This document shows, in pieces, positions 59,125-64,000 of a stretch of 64,000 nucleotides of DNA. The position numbers and the translations under genes were made by a program. Each line of letters starts with the position of its first letter. The first letter of the stretch is position 1. Source of the DNA: Enhydrobacter aerosaccus (GTDB lineage Bacteria > Pseudomonadota > Alphaproteobacteria > Reyranellales > Reyranellaceae); assembly GCF_900167455.1 (NCBI RefSeq), contig NZ_FUWJ01000009.1:1-64000 (forward strand), written 5' to 3'. Below the pieces are notes generated by a model, which was not told the origin of the DNA, ran no database searches, and saw only the letters and a program-made list of their open reading frames with translations.

Positions 59125-61569
59125 GTGGAGCCGCAACGCCTGCGTCCGTTCCCGCGCGAGGTCAGCATGGCATCATCGAGCAGATCGGCCCCCGTCCTGG
59201 TCATTTCAGCGCTCATCGTCGGCCTGCTGGGGCTGGCGCTTCTGGCCGGCGGCCTCTGGCTGACCGTGCTCGGTGGCTCCTGGTACTATTGGCTGGCCGG
59301 CCTCGGCTTCGTCGTCACCGCAGTCTTCCTGTACAGACGTCGTGCGGCCGCGCTGTGGCTTTACGCACTGATCGTGCTGGGCACGCTCGGCTGGTCGGTG
59401 GCGGAGATCGGCCTCGACTGGTGGCCGCTGGCGGCGCGCGGCGGAATCGTCTTCCTGATCGGCCTGTGGCTGCTGATGCCCTGGATCACGCGTGCGTTGG
59501 CGCAAGCGGCGCCGAGGCCGGTCGGTGCCTGGCGCGGCGCCGGTATCGCCGTTACCGCATCGCTGGCCATCGCCGCGGTCGTCGGCGTGATCGCGATGAT
59601 GTCGCAGACCGATCCGATGGCGGCGACCGGACGGCTGCCGACCGACAAGGTGGCGGAGGTGCCGGCGGACTATGCCGGCGTCAAGGCGGCCGACTGGAGC
59701 GCCTACGGCCGATCCTCCTATGGCGATCGCTATTCGCCGCTGGCCGACATCACACCGCAGAACGTGGCGCAGCTCAAGGTCGCCTGGACCTATCACACCG
59801 GCGACATCCGCTCGTCGCGCGATCCGCTCGAAACCACCTATGAGCTGACGCCGCTGAAGGTGGACGGCAAGGTCTTCATCTGCACGCCGCACGATATCGC
59901 CATGGCGCTCGATCCCGATACCGGCCGCGAGCTGTGGCGCTTCGATCCGAAGATCAAGGAAGCCAGCAACCTGCAGCATCTCACCTGCCGCGGCGTCTCC
60001 TATCACGAGGCGCAGGGCGCGGAGGCCAACGGCTCGGGTGAATGCAGCAGACGGATCTTCCTGCCGACCGCCGATGCGCGTCTGTTCGCGCTCGATGCCG
60101 AGACGGGCAAGCCCTGCATCGGCTTCGGCGATGGCGGCGCGGTCAATCTCTGGCAAGGCATGCCCGATCCGGCGCAGCATGTCGGCCAGTACTACTCGAC
60201 CTCGCCGCCGGTCGTGGCGCACGGGCTGGTCATCATCGCGGGCGAAGTCACCGACAACTACTCGACCGACGAGCCGTCCGGTGTCGTGCGCGCCTACGAT
60301 GTGACGTCGGGCCGCCTCGTGTGGAATTTCGATTCCGGCAATCCCGACCAGACCGCGCCGCTCGCTTCGGACCAGCACTATGTGAAGAACTCGCCCAACA
60401 GCTGGACGGTTTCCAGTGCCGACGAAGCGCTGGGCCTGATCTATGTTCCCTATGGCAACCAGACGCCCGACCAGTGGGGCGGCGATCGCGGCGCCAACGC
60501 CGAGCGGTTCGCCAGCTCGATCACGGCGCTGGAGATCGATACCGGCAAGGTGCGTTGGGTGTACCAGACCGTGCATCACGATTTGTGGGACATGGATGTC
60601 GGCGCGCAGCCCAGCCTGATTGACCTCCATACGGCCAGCGGGGTGGTGCCGGCGCTGGTGGCGCCGACCAAGACCGGCAACTTCTTCGTGCTCGACCGCC
60701 GCTATGGCCAGCCGCTGTTTCCGGCACCCGAGAAGGACGTGCCACAGGGGGCCGCGCCTGGCGATCATACGGCGGCGATGCAGCCCTTCTCGACGGTCGG
60801 CCTGATGCCGCACGACCGCGTGCGCGAGCGCGACATGTGGGGCGCCACGATGTTCGACCAGCTCGCCTGCCGGATCGCCTTTCGCTCGCTGCGCTACGAC
60901 GGACCGTTCACGCCGCCGTCGCCGCAGGGTTCGCTGGTCTTTCCGGGCAATTTCGGCGTCATCGACTGGGGCGGGGTGGCTGTCGATCCGGTGCGGCAGA
61001 TCGTCTTCGCCAATCCCAGCTACATGGCGTTCGTCGACAAGCTCGACCCGCCCGAGCGCGCCAAACCGCGTACGCCGCCGGCGCAGGGCATGGAGCGGTC
61101 GAGCGAGACGGGAGGCAATCCCGACTTCGGCGCTCCTTATTCCGCCGACCTCCATCCCTTCCTGTCGCCGATCGGCCTGCCCTGTCAGGCCCCGCCATGG
61201 GGCTATGTCGCCGGACTCGACCTGCGCACCGGCAAGGTCGCCTACAGGCACAAGAACGGCACGATCCGCGACGAGTCGCCAATCCCGCTGCCGATCGAGA
61301 TGGGCGTGCCGAGCCTGGGCGGTCCGATCGTCACGGCCGGCGGCGTCGCCTTCCTGACCTCGACGCTCGATTACTATGTGCGCGCCTACGACGTCACCGA
61401 CGGGCGGCAGCTGTGGCAGGATCGGCTGCCGGCGGGCGCGCAGGCGACGCCGATCTCCTACCGGTCGGACAAGACGGGCCGCCAGTACCTCGTCGTCGTG
61501 GCCGGCGGGCATGGGTCGCTCGGAACCAAGGCCGGCGATTCCATCATCGCCTACGCCTTGCCGCAGTGA
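59125..61569 (+). CDS. Membrane-bound PQQ-dependent dehydrogenase (glucose/quinate type)
   Basis: An 814-residue protein with five N-terminal membrane helices (about 20-170) and a large periplasmic PQQ beta-propeller. Hallmarks: DWSAYGRSSYGDRYSPLADI, CTPHDIAMALDPDTGRELWR, TWRFDPK-like RFDPKIKEASNLQHLTCRGV, VHHDLWDMDVGAQPSLIDL and IPLPIEMGVPSLGGPIVTAG. It oxidises sugars or cyclic acids and passes electrons to ubiquinone. A GGGAGGAGA five bases upstream supports GTG 59125 over ATG 59167. PQQ synthesis genes are not in this window. Confidence 0.93.
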   Translation: MEPQRLRPFPREVSMASSSRSAPVLVISALIVGLLGLALLAGGLWLTVLGGSWYYWLAGLGFVVTAVFLYRRRAAALWLYALIVLGTLGWSVAEIGLDWWPLAARGGIVFLIGLWLLMPWITRALAQAAPRPVGAWRGAGIAVTASLAIAAVVGVIAMMSQTDPMAATGRLPTDKVAEVPADYAGVKAADWSAYGRSSYGDRYSPLADITPQNVAQLKVAWTYHTGDIRSSRDPLETTYELTPLKVDGKVFICTPHDIAMALDPDTGRELWRFDPKIKEASNLQHLTCRGVSYHEAQGAEANGSGECSRRIFLPTADARLFALDAETGKPCIGFGDGGAVNLWQGMPDPAQHVGQYYSTSPPVVAHGLVIIAGEVTDNYSTDEPSGVVRAYDVTSGRLVWNFDSGNPDQTAPLASDQHYVKNSPNSWTVSSADEALGLIYVPYGNQTPDQWGGDRGANAERFASSITALEIDTGKVRWVYQTVHHDLWDMDVGAQPSLIDLHTASGVVPALVAPTKTGNFFVLDRRYGQPLFPAPEKDVPQGAAPGDHTAAMQPFSTVGLMPHDRVRERDMWGATMFDQLACRIAFRSLRYDGPFTPPSPQGSLVFPGNFGVIDWGGVAVDPVRQIVFANPSYMAFVDKLDPPERAKPRTPPAQGMERSSETGGNPDFGAPYSADLHPFLSPIGLPCQAPPWGYVAGLDLRTGKVAYRHKNGTIRDESPIPLPIEMGVPSLGGPIVTAGGVAFLTSTLDYYVRAYDVTDGRQLWQDRLPAGAQATPISYRSDKTGRQYLVVVAGGHGSLGTKAGDSIIAYALPQ

Positions 61570-61608
61570 GCACGCGCCTTGCGAACCACGCTTGCCCCCG
61601 GCCCGGCC

Positions 61609-61622
61609 TTGATACGGATCAA
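61609..61622. promoter_or_regulatory. FNR/FixK-type box (perfect)
   Basis: TTGATACGGATCAA fits the consensus exactly, centred about 65 bp upstream of the universal stress protein ATG (61681) and 40 bp after the dehydrogenase stop. The position is ideal for activation of the stress-protein gene. Confidence 0.8.
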
Positions 61623-61680
61623 TGTGGCGCCGGCGCGCGACGGCGATTTTGATCCTCAGTTGAAACTGAGTGCCCCGAAA

Positions 61681-62517
61681 ATGACCCCCTCCGCCCTCAT
61701 GATCCATCTCACCCCCGGCCAGTCCAACGAGAAGCTGCTGCAGCTCGGGGCCGACCTCGCCGAGCGACTGAAGGTGAGCCAGGTCGTCGGCATCGCCGGC
61801 TGCCAGCCGGTGCAGGTCTATGGCGAGGGTTCCTTCTATGTCAGCGGCGACATCCTCGACCTCGATCGCGCCGAGATCGACAAGGAGCTGGGCGAGGCTG
61901 AAGCGGCCTTCCGCGCCGCCTTCGTCGGCAAGCCGGCCCGGCTCGAATGGCGCTCCACCGTGGATTACAGGCTGATCGCCGACTACATCGCCAACGAGAT
62001 GCGGGCCGCCGATCTCCTGCTGACCATGCCGGAGCAGGAGGTGTCGGTGCTGGATACGTCGCGGCGCGTGCTGGTCGCCGATCTGGTCCTGCGGACGGGC
62101 CGTCCGATCCTGGTGGCCAATCCCGAGGTTTCCAAGCTCGATCTCGACAATGTCGTCGTCGGCTGGAAGGAAAGCCGTGAGGCGCGTCGCGCCCTGCACG
62201 ATGCGCTGCCGCTGCTGGCGCTCGCCGGCCGTGTGACGGTGCTGGAGATCGCGGCCGAGGAGGACATGCCGGAAGCACGCCGCCGTGTGGGCGATGTGGT
62301 CAGCTGGCTGATGGGGCACGACATCGCCGCCTCGGGCCGCACCACCGTGTCGCGAGGCAACGACGCCGCCGAGCTGGCGGCGCAGGCCGAGGAACTGAAG
62401 GCGGGGCTGCTGGTCGGCGGCGCCTACGGTCATAATCGCCTGCGGGAGCTGGTGCTGGGAGGCGTGACGCGCGATCTTCTGCTGAAGCCGGCGCGTTGCT
62501 CCTTCATCTCGCATTGA
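61681..62517 (+). CDS. Universal stress protein (two-domain UspA type)
   Basis: A 278-residue protein with two Usp-like folds. The first starts MTPSALMIHLTPGQSNEKLL, and the second (from about 155: NVVVGWKESREARRALHDA) ends with the ATP-binding-type GLLVGGAYGHNRLRELVLGG. Such proteins are common members of anaerobic regulons (FNR/Anr/DosR). It is preceded by a perfect FNR/FixK box and followed 46 bp later by the PEP synthase gene, probably on the same transcript. Confidence 0.93.
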   Translation: MTPSALMIHLTPGQSNEKLLQLGADLAERLKVSQVVGIAGCQPVQVYGEGSFYVSGDILDLDRAEIDKELGEAEAAFRAAFVGKPARLEWRSTVDYRLIADYIANEMRAADLLLTMPEQEVSVLDTSRRVLVADLVLRTGRPILVANPEVSKLDLDNVVVGWKESREARRALHDALPLLALAGRVTVLEIAAEEDMPEARRRVGDVVSWLMGHDIAASGRTTVSRGNDAAELAAQAEELKAGLLVGGAYGHNRLRELVLGGVTRDLLLKPARCSFISH

Positions 62518-62563
62518 TCGCCTCGAGCGCGCCGACACGGTCCATTCCTCCAGGGGGAGCAAG

Positions 62564-64000
62564 ATGATCCGCGAAGAGTATGTCCGCTGGTTCAAGGATC
62601 TGCGCTCCGACGATATCCCGAGCGTCGGCGGCAAGAACGCCGCGCTGGGCGAACTCTATTCGGTGCTGTCGGCGCAGGGCGTGAAGGTGCCGAACGGCTT
62701 CGCCCTGACGGTGACCGCCTATCGCGACGCGCTGACCACGGCCAAGGCCTGGCCGCGCCTGCAGGCGCTGCTGCAGGGCATCCGGCCCGGCGACGTCGCG
62801 GGGCTTGCCAAGGCGGCGGCCGAGGCGCGGACCATCGTCTACGCCGCCACCGGCACGGAGACGCTGCGGCAGGCGATCGGCGACAACTACCGGCAGCTCG
62901 AACGCGAGTACGGCGCCGGTGTCGCCGTTGCCGTGCGCAGCTCGGCGACGGCAGAGGATCTGCCGACCGCCAGCTTCGCCGGCCAGCACGAGAGCTTCCT
63001 CAATGTGCGCGGTGCCGACGATCTGTTCGAAGCCTGCCGTCGCTGCTTCGCCTCGGTCTTCACCGATCGCGCCATCGTCTATCGCAACGACAACGGCTTC
63101 GATCACCTGAAGATCGGCCTCTCGGTCGGCGTCATGAAGATGGTGCGCTCCGACCTGGCCTCGAGCGGCGTGATCTTCACCCTCGACACCGAATCGGGCT
63201 TCCGCGACGTCGTGTTCATCACCGGCATCTATGGGCTGGGCGAGAACATCGTTCAGGGCCGCGTCGATCCTGATGAATTCTATGTCCACAAGCCGACCTT
63301 CCGCCGCGGCAGGCGCTGTGTGCTGCGTCGGCGCCTGGGCGCCAAGCAGATGCGCCTGATCTACGGGGAGGGCAGCGGCGACAACAGCACGGTCAATGTC
63401 GAGACGGCAGCCGGGGATCGCGACCGCTTCTGCCTGACCGACCACGAGGTCCTGGTGCTGGCCGACTATGCCCTGCGCATCGAGGATCACTTCTCGCAGC
63501 GTGCTGGCCATCCGATGCCGATGGACATCGAATGGGCCAAGGATGCCGATGACGGCCAGCTCTACATTGTCCAGTCGCGGCCGGAGACCGTCGCCTCGCA
63601 GCGCAAGGTGGGCGTGTTCGAGACCTATCGACTGAAGGGCAGCGGTCCGGTGCTGCTGACCGGCCGCGCCGTCGGCGAGAAGGTGGCGAGCGGCGCCGTG
63701 CGGCGGATCGCCAACGCGAAGGATCTGACGGCCTTCGTCACCGGCGAGGTGCTGGTCGCCGATACGACCAGTCCCGACTGGGAGCCGGTGATGAAGCGCG
63801 CGGCGGCGATCGTCACCGATCGCGGCGGCCGGACCTGCCATGCCGCCATCGTCGCGCGCGAACTCGGCATTCCTGCCATCGTCGGCAGCGAGCGGGCAAC
63901 CAGCGTGCTGAAGACCGGCGATGTCGTGACGGTGTCCTGCGTCGAGGGCGATACCGGCCGCATCTATCGCGGTGCACTGCCGTTCGAGAAGTCGGTGCAG
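62564..64000 (+). CDS. ppsA: Phosphoenolpyruvate synthase, N-terminal 479 residues (cut by window end)
   Basis: Open from ATG 62564, with AGGGGGA upstream, to the window end (about 60% of the usual 790 residues). The ATP-grasp domain has SVGGKNAALGELYSVL, AVAVRSSATAEDLPTASFAG and IVQGRVDPDEFYVHKPTF. The swivelling domain carries the phosphorylated His426 in GGRTCHAAIVARELGIPAIV. It makes PEP from pyruvate and ATP for gluconeogenesis. The downstream PEP-binding domain is not visible. Confidence 0.94.
   Translation, partial: MIREEYVRWFKDLRSDDIPSVGGKNAALGELYSVLSAQGVKVPNGFALTVTAYRDALTTAKAWPRLQALLQGIRPGDVAGLAKAAAEARTIVYAATGTETLRQAIGDNYRQLEREYGAGVAVAVRSSATAEDLPTASFAGQHESFLNVRGADDLFEACRRCFASVFTDRAIVYRNDNGFDHLKIGLSVGVMKMVRSDLASSGVIFTLDTESGFRDVVFITGIYGLGENIVQGRVDPDEFYVHKPTFRRGRRCVLRRRLGAKQMRLIYGEGSGDNSTVNVETAAGDRDRFCLTDHEVLVLADYALRIEDHFSQRAGHPMPMDIEWAKDADDGQLYIVQSRPETVASQRKVGVFETYRLKGSGPVLLTGRAVGEKVASGAVRRIANAKDLTAFVTGEVLVADTTSPDWEPVMKRAAAIVTDRGGRTCHAAIVARELGIPAIVGSERATSVLKTGDVVTVSCVEGDTGRIYRGALPFEKSVQ

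Noticed and set aside
59206..62634. Very long minus-strand open frame (over 1100 codons) opposite the PQQ dehydrogenase and stress-protein genes
   Set aside because: It lies antisense to two unmistakable genes in the frame that GC-rich third positions keep open. No domain motif or ribosome-binding site was found.

Overview
The window is high-GC, densely coded DNA of a Gram-negative proteobacterium, most likely an alphaproteobacterium. Supporting signs are a FixL-type PAS kinase, TTGAT-N4-ATCAA (FNR/FixK) boxes, a NodT-type outer-membrane factor, a PQQ glucose/quinate-type dehydrogenase, PhaB, FabI and BamA. The order or genus cannot be fixed from the sequence. No rRNA, convincing tRNA, CRISPR array, prophage or replication origin was seen. 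The only mobile element is the right end of an IS3-family element at the left edge.

Layout. 1-300: IS3-type transposase tail and probable terminal repeat. 0.5-4.6 kb: a very large AfsR-like regulator with two tandem winged helices, divergent from a truncated paralogue. 4.6-10.2 kb: hydrolases and probable carbonyl/xenobiotic detoxification enzymes (dehalogenase/epoxide-hydrolase-like protein, Tat-exported chloroperoxidase-like hydrolase, Hsp31/DJ-1 protein, Zn-alcohol dehydrogenase, GFA, VOC and ABM proteins). 10.3-19.9 kb: MscS-cNMP channel, then a co-directional run of DUF1656, HlyD, YdeP-type molybdoenzyme, CydA, CydB and FUSC. The parts of an AaeXAB-like exporter therefore bracket a short-Q-loop cytochrome bd oxidase. 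20.5-30 kb: FKBP, a minus-strand group of tiny genes, transglutaminase, DUF4142, di-haem cytochrome c, VOC, an SDR/HxlR pair, a FkbM methyltransferase and small membrane or exported proteins.

30-38 kb: secreted beta-propeller, PhaB, YtcJ-like amidohydrolase, DUF2975/XRE pair, CBS protein, FabI, outer-membrane barrel and XRE regulator. 38.6-49.6 kb: an envelope-related island with an OmpR/EnvZ-like two-component system, a NodT-type outer-membrane factor with an ABC exporter (permease, ATPase, membrane fusion protein), a proline-rich Spy/CpxP-like periplasmic protein and a BamA. Four copies of TTGTGTTTC-N5-GTTTC (one with a single change) lie upstream of genes here, which suggests a compact regulon. 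49.6-64 kb: DUF488, MFS, SGNH hydrolase, a receiver-only response regulator divergent from a FixL-like haem-PAS kinase, a GH3/penicillin-acylase pair, VIT1-like protein, PQQ dehydrogenase, universal stress protein and the start of PEP synthase.

Seven FNR/FixK-type boxes (five perfect, two with one change) occur between 30.1 and 61.6 kb, and none was noticed in the first 30 kb. Several boxes lie 50-100 bp upstream of start codons. I infer that the right half carries many genes answering to oxygen limitation, with the envelope island as a second, separately controlled module. Functions are read from sequence motifs and family knowledge; no database search was possible.
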